Counted from the stretch's first letter, positions 30,772 to 38,121 are shown. The stretch: DNA of 64,000 nt from Methylotenera mobilis JLW8 (GCF_000023705.1 NC_012968.1:372001-436000); one strand, 5' to 3'. Numbers and translations: made by a program. Notes: generated from the letters alone by a model not told the origin.

Positions 30772-30963
30772 ATGTTAAGCATGTTAAAAAGATTTTGGTG
30801 CTATGTGCGTCACGTTTCTGGCGATGACGCCTATGAGCAATACCTGAAACACCACGCCGAGTTTCACCAAGCTACGGTAGATGCACCACCAGCATTGTCA
30901 CGCAAAGAGTTTTTTAAACTATGGCAGGACAATAAATGGAAAGGCATTAACCGCTGCTGTTAG
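30772..30963 (+). CDS. YbdD/YjiX-family small protein (CstA partner)
   Basis: A 63-aa protein of the DUF466 family, almost always encoded directly after cstA. AGGAG ends 5 nt before the ATG at 30772; an earlier GTG at 30766 overlaps that site and is rejected. The segment YEQYLKHHAEFH and the ending KWKGINRCC fit the family. In E. coli YbdD is required for CstA transport activity. Confidence 0.9.
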   Translation: MLSMLKRFWCYVRHVSGDDAYEQYLKHHAEFHQATVDAPPALSRKEFFKLWQDNKWKGINRCC

Positions 30964-31054
30964 CGCTAAACTTCCGCATGGCGGGAATATGCGCTCGCAA
31001 AGGGGTGTGCATAAAGTGAAGCCAAACTACGGTTAATTGTGTAGGGCAGTGGTA

Positions 31055-31110
31055 ACTGATACTAAGAGATTGGATGTACCCTGCATCTTTACAAGGTACA
31101 TCTCCAGTCA
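31055..31110. other. Imperfect long hairpin in the YbdD-lgt gap
   Basis: GATGTACC (31073-31080) pairs with GGTACATC (31095-31102), and the outer ACTG...CAGT segments extend the helix. No T-run follows on either strand, so it is not a standard terminator. The rest of the 205-bp gap (30964-31168) holds no gene that I can see. Confidence 0.3.
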
Positions 31111-31168
31111 GTAGCGTTTGTGTTTAGGGATGGTTAACCAACGGTGCTTAGATAGAGTGCCTGTGTAA

Positions 31169-31954
31169 TTAAAAGCCACGCTTCTTATTACACAAGGCAA
31201 ACATCACCACACCAATCAAAATCATCGGCAAGCTCAGCCATTGACCCATACTTAAGCCCATAGAGAGTAAACCTAAGTAGTCGTCCGGCTCGCGGGTGTA
31301 CTCCACAATAAATCTAAAGCTACCGTAACCGATTAAGAATAAAGCCGAAATTGTGCCTGTTGCACGTGGTTTTGCCGCATAAATCCAAAGGATTAAAAAC
31401 AACAGCACGCCTTCCAGTGCAAACTCATATAACTGTGATGGGTGGCGTAATGCGGTATCCACTTTAGGGAAAATCATGCCATATGGCGCGTTGGTGACCC
31501 TGCCCCATAATTCTGCATTGATAAAGTTACCCATGCGGCCAGCACCCAAGCCAATTGGCACGAGTGGTGCAACAAAATCCATCGTTTTCAGCCAGTTTTG
31601 CGGATACTTTCTGCCAAACAGCCACATCGCAACCAGCACGCCTAAAAAGCCGCCATGAAAGCTCATACCACCTTGCCACACGGCAAAGATCTCTGTGGGG
31701 TGGCTAGTAAAGTAGCTTAATTGATAAAACATTACATAGCCCAAGCGCCCGCCGATAATCACACCTAATGCACCAAAAAATAGTGCGTCATCAAGCATTT
31801 GCATGGTCCAGCCATGCCATCTTCTATGGGTGATCTGGTATTTACCTAGGGCCAAAAATGCCAAGAATCCAAGCAAATACATTAAGCCATACCAATGGAT
31901 ACCAAAAGTACCAAGGTGAATCGCAATAGGGTCAAACTGGGGGTGAACAAACAT
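31169..31954 (-). CDS. lgt: Prolipoprotein diacylglyceryl transferase
   Basis: Transfers diacylglycerol from phosphatidylglycerol to the lipobox Cys of prolipoproteins in the inner membrane. It has 261 aa and about seven transmembrane helices. [20 protein letters not shown] and the Lgt signature [14 protein letters not shown] (near residues 140-153) carry the conserved catalytic and lipid-binding residues. It is followed by a hypothetical gene and converges with cstA-ybdD. Confidence 0.97.
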   Translation of the reverse strand: MFVHPQFDPIAIHLGTFGIHWYGLMYLLGFLAFLALGKYQITHRRWHGWTMQMLDDALFFGALGVIIGGRLGYVMFYQLSYFTSHPTEIFAVWQGGMSFHGGFLGVLVAMWLFGRKYPQNWLKTMDFVAPLVPIGLGAGRMGNFINAELWGRVTNAPYGMIFPKVDTALRHPSQLYEFALEGVLLFLILWIYAAKPRATGTISALFLIGYGSFRFIVEYTREPDDYLGLLSMGLSMGQWLSLPMILIGVVMFALCNKKRGF

Positions 31955-32078
31955 GTGAATTTACATCAATTGAATAGAAGTGAGATTTTACCTAAGTTTC
32001 GTGACTTCACCTAAGTTTTGTGTTCCCACTAAGAGTGCACAACACTGGCTTAGTTGCACTTATGTTGCTTTACCTAAA

Positions 32079-32104
32079 CCAAGAGAAGCAGAATGCTCTC
32101 TTGG
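32079..32104 (-). terminator. Hairpin after the HrgC-like gene
   Basis: CCAAGAGA and TCTCTTGG form an 8-bp stem, extended by GCA/TGC across one bulge. On the minus strand it is followed by TTTAGG only, so termination may be weak. Confidence 0.4.
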
Positions 32105-32122
32105 TGGGGCTGGTGATAAAAG

Positions 32123-32422
32123 TTAGACTTGCGCAATATTCAGGCTCGCCCTGGCTTCGGCCATCACTTGCTCAGAATCTTTTAACACGTAGCCTTTTTC
32201 TAACATTCTCGTCATGTACTGCTTATTGTATAAAAAAGAAACAATCAATTGCCACAACCCAAAAGTGAACAGCGTAAACAGCATATGCAAGGCAGCAACG
32301 CCTAGCTCACCCCTGAATAGAGGCACTAGCCAGCCAAAGAACAGATAGGTCCAGCTATATCCAAAGTAGCCATTTCTGGTGAGACCATTTACCGGGTGCT
32401 GAATGATTACTTTTGTTGCCAT
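32123..32422 (-). CDS. Small membrane protein, HrgC-like
   Basis: A 99-aa protein with two hydrophobic stretches (~25-35 and ~42-65). The start ATKVIIQHPVNG followed by an aromatic GYSWTYLFFGWLVPLFRG resembles a family of small proteins annotated HrgC or DUF2628-like. Function is unknown. It lies between lgt and the outer end of the integron array and shows no attC site, so I treat it as outside the array. Confidence 0.6.
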   Translation of the reverse strand: MATKVIIQHPVNGLTRNGYFGYSWTYLFFGWLVPLFRGELGVAALHMLFTLFTFGLWQLIVSFLYNKQYMTRMLEKGYVLKDSEQVMAEARASLNIAQV

Positions 32423-32684
32423 ATTGCATTCCTTTTTATTGATGTCGTTTTTATGAATGATTTAAGGTAAGACTTGAGTAATGAGCTAAAACAAAATTTT
32501 AATCACGCTCATCCATTCGTTCATTCTATCCCTAAATTAGCCAGCAATGTATGGTGCTCTTGTTGTCGGAAGCGACCACTTCTTGTACTGTCGTTGCTTT
32601 GGAGTCATGGCTGCCTTTTGATGTTTAAAGTAGTAGCTTAGACAGGTAGCTTTCAGCCGTCACTGCTGATGAAATTTAAAGCCA

Positions 32685-32948
32685 TTATGCGATGACAAAA
32701 ATCATTCCTAAAACACCAATGGAAATGACTTGACCATTAGCAGTGGTGTATGAGGCTATACCAAGGGATTTATATTGAGATACAAACGCCGTCAGCTTGC
32801 CAATACCAAAAAAGCTTTCTAGTTCGCTACGCTCTGATATGACCTGCCTTATTTTCTCTCTGTGGCGCTCTGGGGAAGGGTTCAGTACAGCGGCAAGTAT
32901 CAAGATAAAAATGATTGTTATAAGAGGAAGAAGTTTTTGTCTTTTCAT
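32685..32948 (-). CDS. Cassette gene: small membrane-anchored protein
   Basis: An 87-aa protein with an N-terminal hydrophobic segment (residues ~7-22) followed by a short polar helix, NPSPERHREKIRQVISERS, and a C-terminal beta-like stretch, GIASYTTANGQVISIG. I recall similar small hypothetical proteins but no function. It is the outermost minus-strand ORF of the array. Its upstream boundary has an attC-like site; no convincing attC follows it. Confidence 0.6.
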   Translation of the reverse strand: MKRQKLLPLITIIFILILAAVLNPSPERHREKIRQVISERSELESFFGIGKLTAFVSQYKSLGIASYTTANGQVISIGVLGMIFVIA

Positions 32949-32958
32949 AGAAGATTTC

Positions 32959-33084
32959 CTTTAACGTAGTTAATGTTTGGCATAATGGTGCGCTTTTCTC
33001 AGCCAACTTGCTGCTTTAGCTGATTGGTTGATTGATGACAACTTTTACCGTCTAGCGCGACTCCGCTTGATAGGAAGCTTAGGC
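32959..33084 (-). repeat. attC-like site (long, degenerate)
   Basis: The plus strand reads CTTTAAC (32959-32965) at one end and CTTAGGC (33078-33084) at the other, about 126 bp apart. Both ends are near the RYYYAAC and GTTRRRY core boxes but imperfect. The TTGATAGG before the right end recurs as CTGATAGG in the 33471 site. Confidence 0.5.
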
Positions 33085-33091
33085 CGCACGG

Positions 33092-33460
33092 TTATTTTTC
33101 GCGGAGAATCTTGCCTTTGAGCACATAACGTTCTTTTCCATCGATGATGGTTGAGTATACTTTCATGTTTTTTAAGTCAATCACCTGAGAAACATTGATG
33201 CCTGTTTTCTCAACCCATGTAGCAAAATAAACTTTGTTCGAGACCTTAAAGCGTTCAGGTGTCTCCATGCCATTCGCACCTTTTTCAGCCCCCTCTATGC
33301 ATACCCATGACATTGACTTAGCATCATGCACAGTAACACGGTAAATATTCCCGCCTTCATATTGATAAAGAAACTGCCCTATGTACGCTTCAGAGGCATG
33401 AGCCGCAGTGGCAAAGGCTGAGAATAGTAAGCTGGCAATTAATAACTGCATTTGTTTCAT
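33092..33460 (-). CDS. Cassette gene: exported MoaF-like protein
   Basis: A 122-aa protein with a clear signal peptide (cleavage after HAS, ~residue 23). The mature part resembles the beta-barrel MoaF domain: YQYEGGNIYRVTVHDAKSMSW, CIEGAEKGANG, and YFATWVEKTGINVSQVIDL near the end. The lipocalin-like fold suggests binding a small hydrophobic ligand in the periplasm, which is inference. It sits between two long attC-like sites. Confidence 0.6.
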   Translation of the reverse strand: MKQMQLLIASLLFSAFATAAHASEAYIGQFLYQYEGGNIYRVTVHDAKSMSWVCIEGAEKGANGMETPERFKVSNKVYFATWVEKTGINVSQVIDLKNMKVYSTIIDGKERYVLKGKILREK

Positions 33461-33470
33461 CTTTATTGTT

Positions 33471-33586
33471 TCCTAACACTAGAGTCTAAGGGGTCGTGTA
33501 AATTATTCGGTATTTGCGGTGAACCGAGTTGCTTTGGCAACCAAGTCAACGCTGAAGCTCCTTGCGGCCTGATAGGCGGGCTAGGC
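33471..33586 (-). repeat. attC-like site (116 bp)
   Basis: TCCTAAC (33471-33477) and GCTAGGC (33580-33586) bound an interval with imperfect internal pairing. Each end departs by one base from the RYYYAAC / GTTRRRY consensus. The TfoX-domain gene stop codon lies within the right core box. Confidence 0.6.
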
Positions 33587-33910
33587 ATTTTTCTTTTTTG
33601 GTTTTGGTAATGGTAGTTCATTACCTGTTGCCTGAATTAACTGACAGAGCCAATCTCTCTCTTCCCAGAGGTCAGCGGTAATGAGTAGATAGGGTTTTGC
33701 GCCTGGGTATGGCATCCCTTCAATTGCGTGCTGCACCATGCTACGGCCAGCATTTGTTGGTTTGAGATACAACTGGTCATCGCAGACGAACCCAACGGGT
33801 TTGCCTGCTAAGTAAAGGCAATACTCCCCAAACATTTTCTTTGTACTCACATCGGCTAAACACGAGAGCTGGTCTAGCAGAAAATCGATCGTGGCTTGAG
33901 AGGTTGCCAT
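33581..33910 (-). CDS. Cassette gene: TfoX N-terminal domain protein
   Basis: A 109-aa single-domain protein. KKMFGEYCLYLAGKPVGFVCDDQLYLK (about residues 24-50) and the Pro-rich IEGMPYPGAKPYLL fit the TfoX_N fold, which in Gammaproteobacteria is part of a competence regulator. A stand-alone N domain is a frequent integron cargo, with unknown function. The C-terminus ends in a Lys-rich tail. The stop overlaps its attC. Confidence 0.8.
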   Translation of the reverse strand: MATSQATIDFLLDQLSCLADVSTKKMFGEYCLYLAGKPVGFVCDDQLYLKPTNAGRSMVQHAIEGMPYPGAKPYLLITADLWEERDWLCQLIQATGNELPLPKPKKKNA

Positions 33911-33917
33911 ATTTAAG

Positions 33918-33979
33918 GCCTAACGTTTGAGTTAAGGGTTACGTATTAGTCAATCCCGCTCATGCATTTCCAACCTAAG
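33918..33979 (-). repeat. attC-like site, one canonical end
   Basis: GCCTAAC (33918-33924) followed by GTTTGAGTTAAGGG is a good 3' half of an attC on the minus strand. TCCCGCTCATGCAT matches the inner repeat of the 35664 site. The far core box is degenerate and lies inside the end of the 215-aa gene. Confidence 0.6.
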
Positions 33980-34597
33980 CTGAGCAATGAGCATGTAAAA
34001 AATCTTTGAGATTGTTACCAGCATTAATCGTTCATCAGATGACACAAGCTCTTCCCATCCGTATGCTCGACCATTTTCTTGATTCTCCTTCCAAGCCTCA
34101 TGTGATGAGGCAATATCTGAAGGGTATTTACCCCAATCTATTGCGTGGTCTCTCAATAGCAGCGACTTCAAAATGTCATCACACATGGCGGCTACTTTAG
34201 GGGTGCCATGTAAACGAAGAGTGTTCAGATCAGAGTTTAACTGCTGGTAAATATCCTGCAAACTGTGCTTCTTCAAAAGAGCAGAAATTCGATCTTCAAA
34301 TTCTTGAATTTCTACGTCGGTAGCTAAATGATCTGCCATTGAGCCAATAGTTAGAATTTGATTTATGGCTGGTGCCTTAGAATGTTCGGTTTTATCGAGG
34401 AATGTCGTATACGCAAGAACACGATATTCAAATTGTTTTTGAGCTATTGCTTCTTGCGCCTGAAACCTAGCAGTGTAGTAGCCACCGATAACAGAAAAAA
34501 TGCCCGCAAGTACTGCGGTTATGACCGCCAACAGATAGGGATTAGGAGTGCTGGGGACCTTAGACCTATCTGATTTTGAAGAGCTGGAGCGAGCCAC
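33950..34597 (-). CDS. Cassette gene: unknown single-pass membrane protein
   Basis: A 215-aa protein. A Ser/Lys-rich start is followed by one hydrophobic segment (~21-44, YLLAVITAVLAGIFSVIGGYY) and a long, mostly helical cytosolic part. QAQEAIAQKQFEYRVLAYTTFLDK next to the membrane resembles an N-terminal arrangement seen in several cassette-encoded hypotheticals. I recognise no domain. Its 3' end overlaps the attC at 33918. Confidence 0.6.
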   Translation of the reverse strand: MARSSSSKSDRSKVPSTPNPYLLAVITAVLAGIFSVIGGYYTARFQAQEAIAQKQFEYRVLAYTTFLDKTEHSKAPAINQILTIGSMADHLATDVEIQEFEDRISALLKKHSLQDIYQQLNSDLNTLRLHGTPKVAAMCDDILKSLLLRDHAIDWGKYPSDIASSHEAWKENQENGRAYGWEELVSSDERLMLVTISKIFYMLIAQLRLEMHERD

Positions 34598-34606
34598 AAC
34601 AGATCA

Positions 34607-34650
34607 ACCTAACGTTTGAATTAGGCTGTAATTTGATAATGCCATAAGCC
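34607..34650 (-). repeat. attC-like half site
   Basis: ACCTAAC (34607-34613) plus GTTTGAATTAGGC is a canonical minus-strand attC 3' end. A short imperfect stem (TTAGGC with GCCATAA) follows. I could not find the partner core box, and the 84-aa ORF begins its stop inside this site, so the attC may be truncated. Confidence 0.5.
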
Positions 34651-34875
34651 CATGTACATAAACACAACAGCGATACCAACATCATACAATGCCTTGCCAG
34701 TATTAATTCCCACCCCTAAAATTTTTGCAATTATTTCTGCTAATGCGCACCCACGTCCGTTTGTGAGGCAGACTGTTTGAGAGCTTGCATCAAGAAATGC
34801 AAAAATCAAAAACAGTGTAGCTACTAAAACTGATAGAACAAGCACAGGAATTCTTTGTTCTTTTGAAGTTTTCAC
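34621..34875 (-). CDS. Cassette gene: small membrane protein
   Basis: An 84-aa protein with two hydrophobic segments (~9-28 and ~60-80). Two Cys residues (TVCLTNGRGCALAE) lie in the loop between them. I recognise no family. It lies between attC sites at 34607 and 34881; the stop overlaps the 34607 site. Confidence 0.55.
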   Translation of the reverse strand: MKTSKEQRIPVLVLSVLVATLFLIFAFLDASSQTVCLTNGRGCALAEIIAKILGVGINTGKALYDVGIAVVFMYMGLWHYQITA

Positions 34876-34880
34876 ATTCA

Positions 34881-34955
34881 GCCTAACGTTGGAGGTAAGG
34901 GTCCGGCTGGAGGCGGCACGTCGGAAGACGGCCCCACTTGACAGAGAGGTTAGGA
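34881..34955 (-). repeat. attC site (75 bp)
   Basis: GCCTAAC (34881-34887) and GTTAGGA (34949-34955, one base off GTTRRRY) enclose inner complementary stretches (GGAGGTAAGGG with CCCCACTTGACAGAG, partial). The stop codon of the 236-aa gene lies in the right box. Confidence 0.75.
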
Positions 34956-35660
34956 GGCATGATTTCTCCGATATGTCAGCTGCGCGGTGCGCTCAAGCGC
35001 GCTGTCAAACAGAACTACCTCCGAGAACGGTAGATCGATTAACTGCGACTCGACGGTGCTAACCAGAACCTTCCAGTCCTCTGCGGTATATAGCGAATTT
35101 AGATAGCACTGAACGACTAAGGATGTGTTCTCTGGGTATGCAATGGCTGCTTTTTTCTGAATAAGCTGGACTACCACCGGCACAAAGTTTTCTATGTGCT
35201 CATGGTTTGTAAATACCACCGGTTTTGACTCAGGCTCCTTGCCACGAACTTTTGTGATTCCTTCGGGGGCAAATGCACCACCGCCGTTTGATAGAAGATA
35301 CCGTACCCAATGCTCATTCTCATGCATCGCACAGGTGGCCTCTAAGAATGCCCGGCCAGGGTAGTAGCCAAGATCAATAAGTCGGCCTTTTTGTAATAGT
35401 TCCGCGTCGTATGACTGGCTGCCATCGACCCACTTAACGGAGATATATCTGCCCAAGCGATAGCAAGTCTGTATGTAGCGGCTGATCGGAAGTAACTCCC
35501 CGACCAAAACCTTTGCCACCTTCGTGCTACGCATTCTGATTTCTTCTCGGCCACCTTCCTCCATGACGATGGAGTCAAACAGCTCGTATACTCGCGCACA
35601 AAATTGCAGGCCATCTATGAACTGACCGTCAAACTGTGCCAAGAGGTTGTCCGCTTTCAT
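34950..35660 (-). CDS. Cassette gene: unknown soluble protein
   Basis: A 236-aa protein without signal peptide or membrane segment. Notable segments are KWVDGSQSYDAELLQKG (~76-92), LEATCAMHENEHWVRYLL (~106-123) and an SLVVQCYLNSLYTAEDW stretch. The Glu- and His-rich middle and the D...E...K pattern loosely suggest a nuclease-like fold, but I do not claim this. It lies between attC sites at 34881 and 35664. Confidence 0.65.
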   Translation of the reverse strand: MKADNLLAQFDGQFIDGLQFCARVYELFDSIVMEEGGREEIRMRSTKVAKVLVGELLPISRYIQTCYRLGRYISVKWVDGSQSYDAELLQKGRLIDLGYYPGRAFLEATCAMHENEHWVRYLLSNGGGAFAPEGITKVRGKEPESKPVVFTNHEHIENFVPVVVQLIQKKAAIAYPENTSLVVQCYLNSLYTAEDWKVLVSTVESQLIDLPFSEVVLFDSALERTAQLTYRRNHAS

Positions 35661-35663
35661 GAC

Positions 35664-35723
35664 GCCTAACGTTTGAATTAAGGGGCTGGCTTTAGCCAGT
35701 CCCGCTTGAATGATGGGTTGGGC
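35664..35723 (-). repeat. attC site, clearest in the array (60 bp)
   Basis: GCCTAAC (35664-35670) and GTTGGGC (35717-35723) match RYYYAAC and GTTRRRY exactly. An inner perfect CTGGCTTTAGCCAG hairpin centre is flanked by TTTGAATTAAGGGG and TCCCGCTTGAATGATGG. It lies 7 bp past the stop of the 267-aa gene. Confidence 0.9.
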
Positions 35724-35729
35724 AACTTT

Positions 35730-36533
35730 TTATAGCACATGACCAAAATACTCTTTAAGCCGCGATTGGTTGATGCCAATATCACTTCGCCACCAGCATG
35801 CTGGGTATGGCATATCTACGAAGTGACGGTCTGGAAGTTCGCGCCGATTGAAGGGAACAAAACTATCGGTAAATCCAGGATGCTCAGGTGTTCCAAGAAT
35901 TCCACAAAAACCAAATATTGCGATTAGAATATCACGTTCGGATTTATTCGATTTTAGAGCTTTGGCAAAATGTGCGTGCAATGCTGCGCTACCAACTTTT
36001 GGTGAATTGGCAATTTCAGAGATTATGTTACGAAATATTTGAATGTCTTCAACGGTTGGAGGTGGTGGTATGTTTTTTAGGAACAAATCTAGATCCATTG
36101 CTGCATAGACTACATCGTCATGTCGCACACCGCCCCACTTAAACCGCTCGAAATTAAGTACATTGAGATCATGTTCAGAATCATTTAAGTAGAATCCACA
36201 GATATTACAACGTCGTCCATCTTTGTTAGGGATGTGAGCAGGAAGGTTTTGAAAAACGGCATAGCTTCCTAATGCTGAGCGCCAATCAAGTCTTCGTGTA
36301 GAAAGACTTGAAAGAAATCCATCCGCGACAATTCGTTTGTTAAGTCTCCTGATAGATGTTGATAATTTATTCAATGCTTCAGCGTGATCCAACTTTATAG
36401 GATCGAACATGAGTTCCTTAGATTTTGCGAATGCAAAATCTTCTGGAGATAAATTGTGCCGGTCTTTCTCTGGCTTCCAACCGGAGGAAGACCAATAGGT
36501 ATTAAAAAGGATTTGGAGTGCTTGCTTATCCAT
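35730..36533 (-). CDS. Cassette gene: unknown protein with CxxC motif
   Basis: A 267-aa protein from the ATG at 36533; the frame extends five codons to a TTG inside the attI-like core box. The start MDKQALQILFNTYWSSSGWK and a CNIC motif (~118) near DLNVLNFERFKWGGVRHDD are distinctive. I recall related hypothetical proteins scattered in Proteobacteria, but no function. No membrane segment is visible. The attC at 35664 follows directly. Confidence 0.7.
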   Translation of the reverse strand: MDKQALQILFNTYWSSSGWKPEKDRHNLSPEDFAFAKSKELMFDPIKLDHAEALNKLSTSIRRLNKRIVADGFLSSLSTRRLDWRSALGSYAVFQNLPAHIPNKDGRRCNICGFYLNDSEHDLNVLNFERFKWGGVRHDDVVYAAMDLDLFLKNIPPPPTVEDIQIFRNIISEIANSPKVGSAALHAHFAKALKSNKSERDILIAIFGFCGILGTPEHPGFTDSFVPFNRRELPDRHFVDMPYPACWWRSDIGINQSRLKEYFGHVL

Positions 36534-36542
36534 TTTCTCTAT

Positions 36543-36565
36543 GCCCAACGTAAAGTAGACACCAA
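36543..36565 (-). repeat. Second attI-like site
   Basis: GCCCAAC followed by GTAAAGTAGACACCAA repeats the intI-proximal site at 37010-37032 with two mismatches over 23 nt. It lies where a cassette attC would be expected. Confidence 0.6.
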
Positions 36566-36738
36566 ATCCGTCTCTAAAATTTATTAGGACAGGGGTCTAT
36601 ATAGTTTATAAATTGAATTATTCTCATATAATCAATTACTAAGTTGTTTTTATCACACCTAAATTCTGATAAATTAAAATGACAAACACACCTACAAAAT
36701 CCCAGCTGCCTAAATGAATTGAGCAAGTTGTAGTCCAG

Positions 36739-36861
36739 CTCGTAGGGCGGACTCGTATACAGTCCGCCGTATGTCTAACCTTATCATGATATTACTTTAT
36801 CAGTTATGCTACGAATGCCAAATTTTCATTCGGCGTACCGCAAGCGGGTACGCCCTACGAG
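36739..36861. repeat. REP-doublet / MITE-like element
   Basis: Exact 11-bp terminal inverted repeats (CTCGTAGGGCG at 36739-36749, CGCCCTACGAG at 36851-36861) bound 123 bp. Inside are two hairpins with 8-bp arms and 7-nt loops: 36746-36768 (GGCGGACT/AGTCCGCC) and 36832-36854 (GGCGTACC/GGTACGCC). This is the layout of paired REP elements. It lies in the segment between the two attI-like sites and ends a small ORF. Confidence 0.75.
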
Positions 36862-36984
36862 GTCTGCACGGAGCGCGCCGCGCACAGCTCCAAGCAATTG
36901 AGGCCAGGAAGGGGCATGGCGAAGACGAAGCGCTCGTTCCGAATCGTGCGCATCAAACTCATTGAGTGTCCAAAGATTCGGCAT
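36826..36984 (-). CDS. Short ORF, possibly truncated by the REP doublet
   Basis: A 52-aa frame starts MPNLWTLNEFDAHDSERAL and ends inside the REP element. It has no recognised domain. The last ~10 residues derive from the repeat, so this may be the 5' remnant of a cassette gene interrupted by the element. Coding status is doubtful. Confidence 0.3.
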   Translation of the reverse strand: MPNLWTLNEFDAHDSERALRLRHAPSWPQLLGAVRGALRADLVGRTRLRYAE

Positions 36985-37009
36985 TCTTTGCTCCACGGCG
37001 GCTCATGAT

Positions 37010-37032
37010 GCCTAACGTGAAGTAGACACCAA
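37010..37032 (-). repeat. intI-proximal attI-like site
   Basis: GCCTAAC (minus-strand GTTAGGC core) followed by GTGAAGTAGACACCAA lies ~125 bp upstream of the intI start codon. The position and orientation fit attI. The full attI probably extends toward intI by several tens of bases, but no further repeats are clear. The 467 bp from here to 36549 hold the REP element and a small ORF. Confidence 0.65.
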
Positions 37033-37155
37033 TTTAGGTGTATAACTTGGAATGATTGAGTGTATAATTTTAGTCATGGTTTTTATTAAGTTATTAATTA
37101 TTATATAGTTTAATCTTTAATCTGCTTGATTTTGCAATTAACAGAGTACACCCAA

Positions 37156-38121
37156 ATGACTAAACAACCAACATTGCTTGAGGTGGTTCAGCAAAAGATA
37201 CGCGTTAAGCATTACAGTATTCGTACCGAAACGCAATACTTGCAGTGGGTAAAGCGTTTTGTTTTATTTCATGATAAAAAGCATCCTCGTGAGATGGGTG
37301 GCGCTGAGGTTGAAGCTTTCTTGTCGCATTTGGCTACGCATGGCAATGTGTCGTCTAGTACACAAAATCAGGCGTTGTCGGCCTTATTGTTTTTGTACCG
37401 TGAGGTATTGGGCTTGAGTTTGCCGTGGATGGACGATGTGGTCCGTGCAAAGAAGCCGCAGCGCTTGCCCGTGGTGCTTTCTAAGCAGGAGGTTGCGAAA
37501 ATCTTGGATCATATGCAGGCGACGCATGGTTTGATCGCACGTTTGTTATATGGCACGGGGATTCGCATCATGGAATGTTGCCGTTTACGGGTGCAGGATA
37601 TTGATTTTGATCGTGGTGAGCTTTTGATTCGCAATGGCAAAGGCGCAAAAGATAGAGTGACGATGTTGCCTAAGTCTTTAATTGAGCCTTTAAAGGCTCA
37701 TTTGGTTTGGCGAAAAGCATTATTTCATGCAGATGAGGCAAAAGGTAAAGCCGAGGTGTATTTGCCAGATGCCTTGGAGCGTAAATATGTGAATGCAGCA
37801 ACCAGTTGGGCTTGGCAGTATGTGTTTTGTTCAGGTAGTTATTCGGTTGACCCTCGCAGTGGGCGTGAGCGCAGGCATCATTTAGATGAAAAGTTGGTGC
37901 AGCGTGCGGTTAAAAAGGCTGTGGGGCTGGCTGGCATTGATAAGCTGGCAACACCGCATACCTTTCGCCATAGCTTTGCAACGCATTTACTCGAAAGCGG
38001 CTACGATATTCGCACTGTGCAAGAGCTGTTGGGGCATTCTGATGTAAGCACAACCATGATCTATACCCATGTGCTGAATAAAGGCGGGCGTGGTGTGAGC
38101 AGCCCATTGGATACTTTATAG
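37156..38121 (+). CDS. intI: Integron integrase IntI
   Basis: Site-specific tyrosine recombinase that inserts and excises gene cassettes at attI and attC, 321 aa from the ATG at 37156. An upstream in-frame TTG at 37126 is rejected. Catalytic residues are R137, H268-x-x-R271, H294 and Y303. The IntI-specific additional segment is present ([18 protein letters not shown], ~207-224), which separates it from XerC/D. The C-terminal region [19 protein letters not shown] resembles IntI1. No LexA box was seen. Confidence 0.95.
   Translation: MTKQPTLLEVVQQKIRVKHYSIRTETQYLQWVKRFVLFHDKKHPREMGGAEVEAFLSHLATHGNVSSSTQNQALSALLFLYREVLGLSLPWMDDVVRAKKPQRLPVVLSKQEVAKILDHMQATHGLIARLLYGTGIRIMECCRLRVQDIDFDRGELLIRNGKGAKDRVTMLPKSLIEPLKAHLVWRKALFHADEAKGKAEVYLPDALERKYVNAATSWAWQYVFCSGSYSVDPRSGRERRHHLDEKLVQRAVKKAVGLAGIDKLATPHTFRHSFATHLLESGYDIRTVQELLGHSDVSTTMIYTHVLNKGGRGVSSPLDTL

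Larger units (their letters stand above)
32685..38121. mobile_element. Chromosomal integron: intI plus cassette array
   Basis: intI (plus strand) diverges from a series of minus-strand single-gene cassettes, the canonical integron layout. Six attC-like sites sit at cassette boundaries (32959-33084, 33471-33586, 33918-33979, ~34607-34650, 34881-34955, 35664-35723). Two attI-like sites lie next to intI (36543-36565, 37010-37032). The outer (left) limit is uncertain because no attC is evident after the 87-aa gene at 32685. Cassette contents are unlike the housekeeping genes on both sides. Confidence 0.85.

Noticed and set aside
36771-36965. 64-aa plus-strand ORF between the attI-like sites
   Set aside because: It runs through the REP hairpins and is composed of repeat-derived residues; no ribosome site is seen.
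37040-37068. intI promoter with TATAAT at 37063
   Set aside because: The -10 is good but no acceptable -35 lies at the right distance, so I left it unassigned.
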